Shown here: in pieces, positions 41,433 to 50,386 of the stretch
Layout: the number at the start of each line of letters is the position of its first letter
How positions within the stretch are numbered: position 1 is the stretch's first letter
Assembly (NCBI RefSeq): GCF_012641515.1
Contig: NZ_JABAHY010000001.1
Span: 434,001-498,000 of the forward strand
DNA from: Nesterenkonia sedimenti
GTDB taxonomy: Bacteria > Actinomycetota > Actinomycetes > Actinomycetales > Micrococcaceae
Reading direction: 5' to 3'
DNA: 64,000 bases
The notes under the pieces: model-generated
Databases searched by the model: none
Told to the model about the DNA's origin: nothing
What the model saw: the letters and a program-made list of their open reading frames with translations, nothing else
Made by a program: the position numbers and the translations under genes

Positions 41433-43157
41433 TCAGAGACTGAGGTCGAAGACCCACACCAGAATCGTCATCGAGACCAGGGTGATCACTGCTACCGAGA
41501 TGATGTTCAGCCACAGACCACCCTTGACCATCTGGCCGATGGTGACATAGCCGGAACCATAGGCGATGGCATTCGGCGGTGTGGCCACCGGCAGCATGAA
41601 GGCACAGGTTGCCGCCAGTGCCACCGGCGCGGCCAGCACCAGGGCATCAACGCCGGTGCCCATGGCCACACCTGCGGCCACCGGCACGAAGATCGTCGCA
41701 GTGGCAGTATTGGAGGTCATCTCCGTCAGGAAGAGGACACCCAGGACGGCAACGGCGACCAGGATCCAGACCGGAACGCCGCCGAGGGCCTCCATCTGCT
41801 CGCCGAGCCAGTCAGACAGCCCGGAGGCCCCGAACTGACCGGAAAGCGCCAGTCCGCCGCCGAAGAGCAGCAGGATACCCCAGGGCAGTTTGACCGCTGC
41901 CTCCCAGTCGAGGAGGCGCACACCCTTCTTCGTATCACCACCGGCTGGCAGCAGGAAGAGCAGGGCTGCAATGGCCATGGCGATGCCGGCGTCGTCGATG
42001 AACGGTTCGGCATCCTCATCGAGGGCTTCAAGTTCGATCAGCAGATCAGTGCCCAAGGGAATGAATACCCAGGAGCAGGCAGCGAGGATGAAGATCAGCA
42101 GTACGCGCAGCTCGCCCTGGCTCATCCGGCCGAGTTTGGCCAGCTCCGATTTGATCAGCTCAGCCCCGCCGGGGATATCGTCGATCTCCGGCCGGAAGAC
42201 CACCTTGGTGATCAGGAACCAGCAGATCAGCATCATCACGATGGACACCGGGATACCGACCAGCATCCACTGGCCGAAGTTGATGTGGATGTCGTGCTCG
42301 TTGCCCATATAGCCGACCAGGAAGGTGTTCGGCGGGGTGCCGATAATCGTGCCCAGGGAACCGATGGAGGCGGCATAGGCGATACCCAGCATCAGCGCGG
42401 TGCCGAAGTTGGATTTGATGGCCTCCTTCTTGCTGACCTCCTCGTCCTCCTCGTCCTCCTCGGATTCAGGTTCGGCGGCTACGGGGTCCTCACCGGCGAG
42501 GATGCGACGGACCAGCATGAGCACGGAGAGACCGATGGGCAGCATCATCACTGCCGTTGCGGTGTTCGAGACCCACATGGACAGGAAGCCGGTGGCGATC
42601 ATGAACCCGGCGATGAGGCTGGCAGGTTTCGAACCCATCGCCCGGAGGGTCAGCAATGCGATGCGGCGGTGCAGATTCCACCGCTGCATGGCCAGGGCGA
42701 GCATGAACCCGCCCATAAAGATGAAGATGATGTTGTTGCCGTAGGAGGCACCGATGACGTCGACATCGACGGGACTGGGGGCTTCGACGATTTCCCCGTC
42801 CTCAATCGTTTCGGTCACTGTCTCCTCATCGGGGACCAGTACTGGGAAGATCACCAGCGGCAGCAGTGCGGTGGCCGGGATCGGAATAGCCTCGGTCATC
42901 CACCACACGGCCATCAGTACGGCGGTGGCGGCTGTGAGCCGCAGCCAGACATCGAGATCGCCGGGCATGATGAAGTACACCAGCAGCGAGGCGGCCAAAC
43001 CGCCGAAGATCCCGATCAGTCGGCGAATCAGTGTGGGTTTCTCGAATCCCTCTGCCCGGTGCCCCGGTGAGAGCGCCGCCTGTTCGCGTTTGGACTGTTC
43101 CTTGGGGTCGTACTGCTGCAGGTGGGCTCCGGTGACCCGGGATCGCGGAGGTGTCAT
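41433..43157 (-). CDS. DASS-family (SLC13) anion:sodium symporter
   Basis: 574 residues with about twelve helices. Family signatures include SNTATAVMMLPIG in the first half, GTIIGTPPNTF, and EMTSNTATATIFVPVA in the second half, the repeated SNT motifs that bind Na+ and the carboxylate. An acidic cytosolic loop (EPESEEDEEDEEVSKKE) separates the halves. It probably imports a C4 dicarboxylate or related anion; the exact substrate is not readable. Confidence 0.88.
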   Translation of the reverse strand: MTPPRSRVTGAHLQQYDPKEQSKREQAALSPGHRAEGFEKPTLIRRLIGIFGGLAASLLVYFIMPGDLDVWLRLTAATAVLMAVWWMTEAIPIPATALLPLVIFPVLVPDEETVTETIEDGEIVEAPSPVDVDVIGASYGNNIIFIFMGGFMLALAMQRWNLHRRIALLTLRAMGSKPASLIAGFMIATGFLSMWVSNTATAVMMLPIGLSVLMLVRRILAGEDPVAAEPESEEDEEDEEVSKKEAIKSNFGTALMLGIAYAASIGSLGTIIGTPPNTFLVGYMGNEHDIHINFGQWMLVGIPVSIVMMLICWFLITKVVFRPEIDDIPGGAELIKSELAKLGRMSQGELRVLLIFILAACSWVFIPLGTDLLIELEALDEDAEPFIDDAGIAMAIAALLFLLPAGGDTKKGVRLLDWEAAVKLPWGILLLFGGGLALSGQFGASGLSDWLGEQMEALGGVPVWILVAVAVLGVLFLTEMTSNTATATIFVPVAAGVAMGTGVDALVLAAPVALAATCAFMLPVATPPNAIAYGSGYVTIGQMVKGGLWLNIISVAVITLVSMTILVWVFDLSL

Positions 43158-43232
43158 CGTCTCGGACTCCTTGGCAGGGGCTGCACATCACAGTGCGTTA
43201 CGTCACATCAGTAGGTACGTAGCGTACATGAA

Positions 43233-44417
43233 TCAATTGCGCGGCAGTACGACCGCCACCAGCAGCGTGGCGAGGACTGCCAGAGCCGCGACCATGGCTA
43301 CTGTGCCGGGCCATCCCGCCATATAGAGAAAGGTTCCTCCGAGGTATCCGAAGACTGAGGATCCTCCGTAGTAACCCAGGTTGTAGAGGGAGGCCGACTG
43401 CGACCGTCCGGCTACCGCTGAGGCTCCGGCCCATCCGGAGGCCACTGCATGGGAGGCGAAGAAGCCACCGGTGAGCACGACCATGCCCAGGATGATCACC
43501 CAGACCTGGGGCACCAGGGTCAGGGCGAGTCCGCCCAGCATCACCAGATTGCCGCCGATCAGCACCGGTTTCCGGCCGATCCGGGAGGCCAGCGCCCCGG
43601 CCCGGGGTGAGGAGAGGGTGCCGGCCAGATAGGCCAGGAAGATGAAACTGGTCAGCCACAGCGGCATCAAGAACGGCGGGGCCGCCAGGTGGAAGGCCAG
43701 GAAGTTATAGGTGGCGACGAATCCGCCCATGGTCAGGAACCCCTGGAGGTAGATCACCCACAGCGCTCCGGAGCGCAGGTTCCCGAAGAGTTGGCCCATG
43801 CCTTCACGGAAACTGCTGCGCCCAGGGGTGAAGTTGCGGGCCCGTGGTGCCAGGCGCAGGAAGATCAGCACACAGGCCACCGCGAGGCCGGTGACCACCA
43901 GCATGCCTGTCTTCCAGCCCAGCTGCTCCCCGATGGGGGCGGCGATGATGCGCCCGGAGAGCCCTCCGATGGTGGTCCCGGAGATATAGGTTCCCGCTGC
44001 GATGGCGGCTACCTTGGCGCTGACCTCCTCGCTGAGATAGGCCACTGCCAGGGCCGGCACTCCCCCGAGCATGAAGCCTTCGATGAACCGCATTACCAGT
44101 GCCAGGGGGAAGGTGGGCACCAGCACTGTCAGTGCCGCGAAGACACAGGCGAGACTGACGGCCACCAGCATGGCCTGCTTCCGGCCCACCGCATCACCGA
44201 TATAGGACCAGGGGATCACGCCCAGGGCAAGGCCAAGGGTGGCTGCGGAGATCATCAGGGCGGCCTGATCGGGGGTGATGTCAAGATCAGTGGAGATCAG
44301 CGGCAGCAGCCCCTGCGGGGAGTAGAGCTGGGCGAAGGTGGCTACACCGATGAAGAACAGTGCCACCAGCAGTCTGCGGTAGGCCGGGGTTCCGGCCTGC
44401 AGTCCCTCAGATGACAT
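43233..44417 (-). CDS. MFS transporter
   Basis: 394 residues from ATG 44417, which overlaps the TSUP stop by 11 nt. Twelve helices; the loop 2-3 motif YIGDAVGRKQAML and its half-repeat ASRIGRKPVLIGG are the MFS signature A. The early QLYSPQGLLPLISTDL segment resembles the YnfM/arabinose-efflux group of exporters. Substrate unknown. It is co-directional and probably co-transcribed with the TSUP gene. Confidence 0.85.
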   Translation of the reverse strand: MSSEGLQAGTPAYRRLLVALFFIGVATFAQLYSPQGLLPLISTDLDITPDQAALMISAATLGLALGVIPWSYIGDAVGRKQAMLVAVSLACVFAALTVLVPTFPLALVMRFIEGFMLGGVPALAVAYLSEEVSAKVAAIAAGTYISGTTIGGLSGRIIAAPIGEQLGWKTGMLVVTGLAVACVLIFLRLAPRARNFTPGRSSFREGMGQLFGNLRSGALWVIYLQGFLTMGGFVATYNFLAFHLAAPPFLMPLWLTSFIFLAYLAGTLSSPRAGALASRIGRKPVLIGGNLVMLGGLALTLVPQVWVIILGMVVLTGGFFASHAVASGWAGASAVAGRSQSASLYNLGYYGGSSVFGYLGGTFLYMAGWPGTVAMVAALAVLATLLVAVVLPRN

Positions 44418-45168
44418 CGATGACCCCACGGATGATCGCACCGGCCCCGCCGAGGCCGGCCAGGGTCATCGCCAGAGTGCGTGCCGCCGAGGCCGAGACC
44501 ACCTTGGCCAGCTGACCGGCAATCAGGATCCCGATGATCACAGTGAGCACAATGGCCGCGAAGAGCCAGCCAAAGGGGATACCTGCTCCCCCATCGGTGC
44601 TGACCGACCCCAGGGCCAGTTTGGAGATCACTGAGGCTGCACCCATGGTCATGAAGATCGGTTGAAGGGTCGCAGCGAAGGAGCGCTGATCCCAGCGGGA
44701 GAGCCGGGAGTAGATGACCATCACCGGTGCTGCCACCCCACTGGTGGTGTTGAAGAATCCACCGATCAGCCCGGTGATCACTGCCGGTGGTTTGGTGGTC
44801 CACTCCGGCAGTCTGCGCAGGGTCACCGTCACCAGCAGGGCGGCGACCACAATGGATCCGAGGATGATCGACAGCCAGCCGGCAGAGAGTACGCCTACCA
44901 ACCAGGCACCGGGCCAGGCACCGATGACGGCTGCGGGGATGATCAGCCAGAACTTCCGCCAGTTGATCGCCGACCACACACTGAGCATGATCAGGAACCC
45001 GGAGACCACAGTGGTCATATTAGTAACCAGGACCCCGAAGGCAGGGCCCAGCAGCAGGGAGAGCACCGGGGCAACAACGAGACCCACTCCAGTTCCGGAG
45101 AGTCTCTGCAGGATAGTTCCGATCAGCACTGCGGCCGCGATGATTGCCACAGTGCCTAAAACGCTCAC
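44407..45168 (-). CDS. TSUP (TauE/SafE) family permease
   Basis: 253 residues from GTG 45168. Seven to eight helices with the family's repeated elements GTGVGLVVAPVLSLLLGP, GGFFNTTSGVAAPVMVIY and QLAKVVSAS. TSUP proteins export sulfite, sulfonates or other small anions. TAGTAT lies 6 nt before the start, suggesting a leaderless mRNA. The MFS gene follows with overlap. Confidence 0.85.
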   Translation of the reverse strand: MSVLGTVAIIAAAVLIGTILQRLSGTGVGLVVAPVLSLLLGPAFGVLVTNMTTVVSGFLIMLSVWSAINWRKFWLIIPAAVIGAWPGAWLVGVLSAGWLSIILGSIVVAALLVTVTLRRLPEWTTKPPAVITGLIGGFFNTTSGVAAPVMVIYSRLSRWDQRSFAATLQPIFMTMGAASVISKLALGSVSTDGGAGIPFGWLFAAIVLTVIIGILIAGQLAKVVSASAARTLAMTLAGLGGAGAIIRGVIDVI

Positions 45169-45174
45169 CCGTGC

Positions 45175-45180
45175 ATACTA
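45175..45180 (-). promoter_or_regulatory. Probable -10 box (TAGTAT) of TSUP-MFS unit
   Basis: Minus-strand TAGTAT, 6 nt before GTG 45168, with no Shine-Dalgarno. Confidence 0.4.
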
Positions 45181-45203
45181 GCCAGTCCCGGGCAGCCGCG
45201 GGG

Positions 45204-46328
45204 TCAGCTGCTGCTGCAGGCGTTGCGTTTGCGTCCGCCGCGGCCGACGTTATCGTGCCCGGCCTCCTGCAGCGCCTTGCGGATCTCCTTGGGCAGGGAA
45301 AAGACGATGTCCTCTTCTGCGGTGACGACTTCCTCGGGCTCGCCGTAGCCGTATTCGGCCAGCAGGCGCAGCACCTCCTGGACCAGGACCTCCGGCACTG
45401 AAGCACCCGAGGTGACTCCGATGGTCTGGGCATCGGCGAACCAGGATTCATCCACCTGGTTGGCGTAGTCCACCCGCTCAGCCCGCTTGGCCCCGTACTC
45501 CTTGGCGACCTCTTTGAGCCGTACGGAGTTCGAGGAGTTGGCCGAGCCGACCACGATCACCAGATCCGCCTGCGGGGCGACTTTCTTGATCGCCGCCTGA
45601 CGGTTGGACGTGGCGTAGCAGATGTCATCCGAAGGAGGATCCTGGAGGTTCGGGAACCGCTCCCGGAGCTTCTGAACCGTCTCCATTGTTTCGTCCACCG
45701 AAAGCGTCGTCTGGGAGAGCCAGATGAGTTTATCCGGGTCCGGAACCTCGATCTGGTCGACCTCCCACGGACCGTTGACGATGGTCGTGGCCTCCGGGGC
45801 GTGCCCATAGGTTCCCTCAACCTCCTCATGGCCGTCGTGACCGATCAGCAGAATATGGAAGTCGTCCTTGCTGGTGAACCGCACTGCCTCGCGATGGACT
45901 TTGGTCACCAGGGGGCAAGTGGCGTCAATGGTCTGCAGGTTCCGCTGTGAAGCCGATTCCTTCACGGCCGGGGAGACTCCATGGGCGGAGAAGACCAGCA
46001 GCTCCCCCTCGGGAACCTCCTCTGTCTCCTCCACGAAGATGACGCCCTTTTCGGTCAGTGTGTCCACCACATGCCGGTTATGCACGATCTCCTTGCGCAC
46101 ATAGACCGGGGGGCCGTACTGCTCCAGAGCCTTCTCCACAGCGACGACGGCGCGGTCGACTCCTGCGCAGTAGCCCCGCGGGGCGGCCAGGAGGATTCGC
46201 TTGTCCCCGGTGAAACTCTGCTCAGCGGCAATCTCTTCAGGTGAGCGGCGCTTCCGCGGCACCTGGGGCGTGGGCACGGAGATGTGCTTCCGGCGCTGGG
46301 CTGGTGCTTCCGGCGTCGTCGTAGTCAT
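45204..46328 (-). CDS. ispH: 4-hydroxy-3-methylbut-2-enyl diphosphate reductase
   Basis: 374 residues. The last step of the MEP isoprenoid pathway: HMBPP to IPP and DMAPP. The three [4Fe-4S] ligands are visible as Cys54 (PRGYCAG), Cys138 (DATCPLV) and Cys237 ([10 protein letters not shown]), with His84, His116 and the SSNSxRL loop that hold the substrate. N-terminal 40 residues and a C-terminal basic tail ending in Cys-Ser-Ser-Ser extend the core. TAGACT 7 nt before the ATG suggests a leaderless mRNA. Confidence 0.96.
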   Translation of the reverse strand: MTTTTPEAPAQRRKHISVPTPQVPRKRRSPEEIAAEQSFTGDKRILLAAPRGYCAGVDRAVVAVEKALEQYGPPVYVRKEIVHNRHVVDTLTEKGVIFVEETEEVPEGELLVFSAHGVSPAVKESASQRNLQTIDATCPLVTKVHREAVRFTSKDDFHILLIGHDGHEEVEGTYGHAPEATTIVNGPWEVDQIEVPDPDKLIWLSQTTLSVDETMETVQKLRERFPNLQDPPSDDICYATSNRQAAIKKVAPQADLVIVVGSANSSNSVRLKEVAKEYGAKRAERVDYANQVDESWFADAQTIGVTSGASVPEVLVQEVLRLLAEYGYGEPEEVVTAEEDIVFSLPKEIRKALQEAGHDNVGRGGRKRNACSSS

Positions 46329-46335
46329 AGGGATA

Positions 46336-46341
46336 AGTCTA
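46336..46341 (-). promoter_or_regulatory. Probable -10 box (TAGACT) of ispH
   Basis: Minus-strand TAGACT, 7 nt before ATG 46328. It lies just beyond the stop of the upstream membrane-protein gene. Confidence 0.45.
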
Positions 46342-46352
46342 CTGCCGCAACC

Positions 46353-47267
46353 CTAACGTCTGCGTGTTGGGGTGAGCAGGCCCACCAACATCCCGGCCAG
46401 CACCACCACACCGGCCAGGGCGGAGAAGACCCACCAGGCTGGCTGCGCCCATTCGGTGAACTGGTGCTGGATATGCTCCAGAATCGCCACCGCAGCCGCA
46501 GGGGTCTCCGGTGGGGGCTCGAACTGCGGGGAGGCGACTGTGGTGGCCATCCAGAGGCCGATAATGGCTGCGACCACTCCCCCGGATGCCATGGCGTACC
46601 AGCGGATCCGACCGGCGCCGACCAGCACCCCGATCAGGGCCAGAACTGCCGCGCCGATGGCATAGGCACCCCAGTACTGGCTGGCCACGGCCACAGTGGC
46701 CCAGGTATAGGGATCGGCGGTTTCGCCGGTGGCGGCCTCGATGTCCAGGACGATATCCGGGGCGATCATATCGAAGCTGTCGAGATCCACTCCGGGGACC
46801 CATCCCAGGGCATCGTGGAGGCTTTCGCGCAGGGGTTCGGTCATCGCCTCAGAGACCGGTGTGAGATTCAGCTCAATATCCAGCTCGCGGACATCTCCCT
46901 GGGTCCCGGATTCGAAGATCGCCTCCAACTGTGCGGTGTAGTCGGAGCGGGTTGTCTGCAGGACCTCATCCCAGGCGGCCAGGGCCCGGTCGGCGGTGAA
47001 GGCATCAGAGATCACAGGGGTCAGCAGACCTTCGACACTGTCGGTGGGGAGGTAGTCCTGCACCCCGCCGGGCAGCTGCCCGGCAAGTTCATCCAGGGCC
47101 GTGGTGGTCACCGACCGGGCGAAGTCATCATCCTCCGGCAGGGATCCTGCGATCCCCCGCACCGGCTCCTCACTGCGCAGCAGCTGGTTGACCTGACCCC
47201 CTGCAAGGGCCGCTGCAGCCAGCAGGGCCGCCAGCAGAAGACTGATGATGCTGAGCACATGGCGCAC
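46353..47267 (-). CDS. Membrane protein of unknown function
   Basis: 304 residues from GTG 47267. One N-terminal helix (residues 5-24), a long soluble, acidic, probably extracytoplasmic domain (about 25-190), then three helices and a short basic tail. I know no function. In related genomes a similar protein lies between xseA and ispH, so the position appears conserved. It is divergent from xseA with 63 bp between. Confidence 0.7.
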   Translation of the reverse strand: MRHVLSIISLLLAALLAAAALAGGQVNQLLRSEEPVRGIAGSLPEDDDFARSVTTTALDELAGQLPGGVQDYLPTDSVEGLLTPVISDAFTADRALAAWDEVLQTTRSDYTAQLEAIFESGTQGDVRELDIELNLTPVSEAMTEPLRESLHDALGWVPGVDLDSFDMIAPDIVLDIEAATGETADPYTWATVAVASQYWGAYAIGAAVLALIGVLVGAGRIRWYAMASGGVVAAIIGLWMATTVASPQFEPPPETPAAAVAILEHIQHQFTEWAQPAWWVFSALAGVVVLAGMLVGLLTPTRRR

Positions 47268-47330
47268 GGGAAGAATCTCCTATGGAATAACGGTCTGATG
47301 TCCACGCGGGCGAGTAGCCTGTTCTGGAGT

Positions 47331-48623
47331 ATGAACTACCAGCAGCCACACGCCAAAGACCCAGCCGCCACAGTGTCGGCTATACCTGCCACCTCACAGG
47401 AGACCTCTGAGGAGACCCCCTGGCCGCTGAGTCATTTCTCCGGGAAGCTGAAGGCTCATATCGCCCGGGTCAACCCCACCTGGGTTGAGGGTCAGCTGGT
47501 GGAGTTCAATCTGCGCAACGGCACTGCTTGGATGACCCTGCGGGATCTGGAGCAGGAGGTCTCCTTCACCGCGGTGGCCTGGCGGAATGTCGCCGGCGGC
47601 CTGGCCTCCAAGGGCCTGGCCCCGGGCTCGCGGGTAGTGGCTCTGGTCAAGCCCTCGCTCTGGGAGAAGTCAGGGCGGCTTTCGCTGGTGACCCAGCGGA
47701 TGGAGCCGGTGGGCCTGGGTGATCTGCTGGCGCGGATCGAGAGGCTCAAACAGGAGCTGGCCGCTGAGGGGGTTTTCGACCCCGGGCTGAAGAAGCCGCT
47801 GCCGGTGCTGCCGGTTCGGATCGGTATCATCACCGGCCGAGATTCCGATGCCAAGAAGGACATTCTGCGCAATGTGACTGCCCGCTGGTCGGCCGCACAG
47901 TTCGAGATCCGTGAGGTCGCCACCCAGGGGGTCAGCGCACCGACTGAGGTGGCGGCCGCAGTCCAGGAGCTTGATGCCCATCCAGAGGTGGATGTCATTG
48001 TTATCGCCCGCGGCGGCGGGGCCCTGGAGGAGGTCATTCTGCCCTTCTCCGATGAGCGGCTGATCCGGACCGTGGCTGCTGCTGGGACTCCCGTGGTCTC
48101 GGCCATCGGGCATGAGGCTGACCGCCCCCTGCTGGATGAGGTGGCCGATGTCCGGGCCTCCACACCCACGGGTTCGGCCAAACTGTTGGTGCCTGAGGAG
48201 GCCCAGGAGCGGGAGAATATCTCTCTGGCCCGCAGCCGGATGTCTCAGGGCCTGGAGCGGATGCTTGCCCGGGAGGCCGATTGGCTCGCCTCAGTACGCT
48301 CCCGCCCGGTACTTGCCCATCCGCAGTCGATGATCGAGGTTCGCGCCGAGGAGCTGGGTGCCCTGCGTCGTCGGGCCCTCGTCTCGGCTGAGACCGCGGT
48401 GCACCGTGCCCGGGACTGGGTCAGCGCCACCCGTTCTCGGGTCACCGCCCTGTCCCCACAGTCCACATTGGACCGCGGCTATGCGGTGGTCCAGCATCAG
48501 CGCAGAATTATCCGCGACGCCGCCGAGCTCACCCCGGGCGCCCCGGTTCAGGTGATGGTGGCCACCGGTGAGTTCTCCGCCGAAGTGATAGACGTCAATG
48601 CCCAGTCAGAAGGAGATAAGTGA
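47331..48623 (+). CDS. xseA: Exodeoxyribonuclease VII large subunit
   Basis: 430 residues from ATG 47331. An OB-fold (residues about 40-130) with GQLVEFNLRNGTAWMTLRDLEQEVSF precedes the catalytic region containing IGIITGRDSDAKKDI, VDVIVIARGGGALEEVIPF-like segment (here VIVIARGGGALEEVILPF) and SAIGHEADRPLLDEVADVRASTPT. A helical part and a C-terminal DRGYAVV element follow. The enzyme degrades single-stranded DNA with XseB. xseB follows without a gap. Confidence 0.95.
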   Translation: MNYQQPHAKDPAATVSAIPATSQETSEETPWPLSHFSGKLKAHIARVNPTWVEGQLVEFNLRNGTAWMTLRDLEQEVSFTAVAWRNVAGGLASKGLAPGSRVVALVKPSLWEKSGRLSLVTQRMEPVGLGDLLARIERLKQELAAEGVFDPGLKKPLPVLPVRIGIITGRDSDAKKDILRNVTARWSAAQFEIREVATQGVSAPTEVAAAVQELDAHPEVDVIVIARGGGALEEVILPFSDERLIRTVAAAGTPVVSAIGHEADRPLLDEVADVRASTPTGSAKLLVPEEAQERENISLARSRMSQGLERMLAREADWLASVRSRPVLAHPQSMIEVRAEELGALRRRALVSAETAVHRARDWVSATRSRVTALSPQSTLDRGYAVVQHQRRIIRDAAELTPGAPVQVMVATGEFSAEVIDVNAQSEGDK

Positions 48624-48890
48624 ATGAGCCAGGAGAGCCTGAACCCCGGCAATGAGCCCGAGGCCCAGTTCGAAGCGGCAAAAACCGATGACATCGAGCA
48701 GATGAGCTATGAGCAGGCCCGCGATGAACTCGTTGCAGTAGTAACGAAACTGGAGACCGGTGGAGCTCCGCTGGAGGAGTCCCTTGCCCTCTGGCAGCGC
48801 GGTGAGGCCCTGGCCGATCGCTGCGAACGCTGGCTGGATGGCGCCACTGCGAAACTAGAAGAGGTTCGCCAAGACCTCGACTCGCAATAA
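48624..48890 (+). CDS. xseB: Exodeoxyribonuclease VII small subunit
   Basis: 88 residues. [35 protein letters not shown] contains the XseB motif, with two helices forming a coiled hairpin. GAAGGAG at the end of xseA serves as its ribosome-binding site, and the ATG follows the xseA TGA directly, giving coupled translation. Confidence 0.94.
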   Translation: MSQESLNPGNEPEAQFEAAKTDDIEQMSYEQARDELVAVVTKLETGGAPLEESLALWQRGEALADRCERWLDGATAKLEEVRQDLDSQ

Positions 48891-48967
48891 TTACTCTTGC
48901 AAATTGCAGTAAATATATGTAAATTCACTCCTGACCGTTCCCCCAATGAGTCAAGGAGTGATCACAG

Positions 48968-49085
48968 ATGTCACAGAACCCCTATCCGCAGAATGACTAC
49001 CAGCAGAGCAGCCTCAGCAGAACGCCCCGCTGAGCCCCCAGGACGAACAGCTGATCGTTGCCGGGGCCCATATCGGAGGCCCGCC
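48968..49085 (+). pseudogene. Frameshifted N-terminal remnant of a DUF4870-like protein
   Basis: AAGGAG precedes ATG 48968 and the first codons read MSQNPYPQNDYQQ, then stop early. A second frame continues QPQQNAPLSPQDEQLIVAGAHIGG, the usual start of DUF4870 membrane proteins. A short deletion near 49,000 broke the frame, and the membrane helices that should follow are absent before the aminotransferase stop at 49133. Confidence 0.55.
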
Positions 49086-49132
49086 ACAGGCGGTCAACAC
49101 CCCCAGCCCAACAAGGGCTATCAAGCTTTTCC

Positions 49133-50359
49133 TCATGACCTATACTCTGCCAGGAAATCGGCGATCTCGCCGATGGCCTCCTCGAGATCTTCGACACTGG
49201 GCAGTGCTACCAGCCGGAAGTGCTGGGTGTCGGGCCAGTTGAAGGCCCTGCCGTGGGAAACCAGGATCTTCTTCTGCCGAAGCAGTTCGATGACGAATTT
49301 CTCGTCGTCTTCAATGGGGTAGATCTCCGGGTCCAGACGCGGGAAGAGGTAGAGGGCGCCATCGGCCTTGGTCACCGTGACTCCCTCGATCTCGCTGAGC
49401 AGCCGGTGGGCGGTATTGCGCTGCTCGTAGAGCCGGCCCTGCGGCAGGATGAGCTCCTCGATGGACTGGTACCCGCCCAGGGCGGCCTGGATGGCGTGCT
49501 GGGCGGGAACATTGGCGCACATGCGCATATTCATCAGCAGACTGAGACCCTCGAGGTAGTTCTTCGCCCGGTGCTTGGGCCCGGATACGTAGATCCAGCC
49601 GGAGCGGAAACCGGCCACCCGCCAGGTCTTGGAGAGACCGGAGAAGGTGATGGTCAGAACATCATCGCTGAGGGTGGCGGCATTGACCATCTCTACCCCG
49701 TCGAAGGTGATGTTCTCGTAGATCTCATCGGCCAGCAGCATGAGGTCATGTTTGCGGCAGATCTCCGCCATGGCCTCGAGAATATGCCGGGGGTAGACCG
49801 CACCGGTGGGGTTATTGGGATTGATGACCACCAGGGCGCGGGTCTTATCGGTGATCTTGGCTTCGATCTCCGCTGGATCCGGCCACCAGTTATTGTCCTC
49901 ATCGCACATATAGTGCACGGCCTTACCGCCGGCGAGCTTGGTGGCCCCGGTCCACAGCGGATAGTCGGGGGCTGGGATCAGGATCTCATCCCCGGGGCCG
50001 ATCAGTGCGGTGAGCACCATGGAGATCAGCTCGGAGACCCCATTGCCGAGGTAGACATCCTCGGGGCTGGCATTGCGCATTCCGCGGGCCTGGTAGTACT
50101 GGGCTACGGCAGTGCGCGCTGAATAGATGCCCTGGGAGTCGGTATAGCCCTGCGCGGTGGACAGGGTCTTGATCATATGCTGCAGGATCTGCTCCGGGGC
50201 CTCGAATCCAAAGGGCGCCGGATTGCCGATGTTCAACCGGGTGATCCGGTGTCCCTCCGCCTCTAACCGGGCCGCCTCCTGGGCAATGGGACCGCGGACG
50301 TCATAGCGGACTTCAGCCAGTTTGGGTGATTGGAGAAAATCATCGGCGAAATTCTGCAT
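49133..50359 (-). CDS. AlaA/YfbQ-type alanine aminotransferase (copy 2)
   Basis: 408 residues from ATG 50359. Fold-type I PLP aminotransferase very close in pattern to E. coli AlaA: VRYDVRGPIAQEA, LNIGNPAPFGFEAPE, PAPDYPLWTGA, INPNNPTGAVY, ADEIYENI, the PLP lysine in SGLSKTWRVAGFR and the substrate Arg in HFRLVALP. It should convert pyruvate and glutamate to alanine and 2-oxoglutarate. It lies 27 nt after a paralogue of about two-thirds identity. Confidence 0.88.
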   Translation of the reverse strand: MQNFADDFLQSPKLAEVRYDVRGPIAQEAARLEAEGHRITRLNIGNPAPFGFEAPEQILQHMIKTLSTAQGYTDSQGIYSARTAVAQYYQARGMRNASPEDVYLGNGVSELISMVLTALIGPGDEILIPAPDYPLWTGATKLAGGKAVHYMCDEDNNWWPDPAEIEAKITDKTRALVVINPNNPTGAVYPRHILEAMAEICRKHDLMLLADEIYENITFDGVEMVNAATLSDDVLTITFSGLSKTWRVAGFRSGWIYVSGPKHRAKNYLEGLSLLMNMRMCANVPAQHAIQAALGGYQSIEELILPQGRLYEQRNTAHRLLSEIEGVTVTKADGALYLFPRLDPEIYPIEDDEKFVIELLRQKKILVSHGRAFNWPDTQHFRLVALPSVEDLEEAIGEIADFLAEYRS

Positions 50360-50386
50360 CCCCCAATCATGCACCATCACTGTGGC

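Noticed and set aside
41346-43070. Plus-strand frame of 574 codons opposite the DASS transporter
   Set aside because: His/Asp/Gly-rich shadow; the minus strand has the transporter signatures.
46284-47330. A 349-codon upward extension of xseA
   Set aside because: It reads antisense through the membrane-protein gene; the XseA family starts near ATG 47331.
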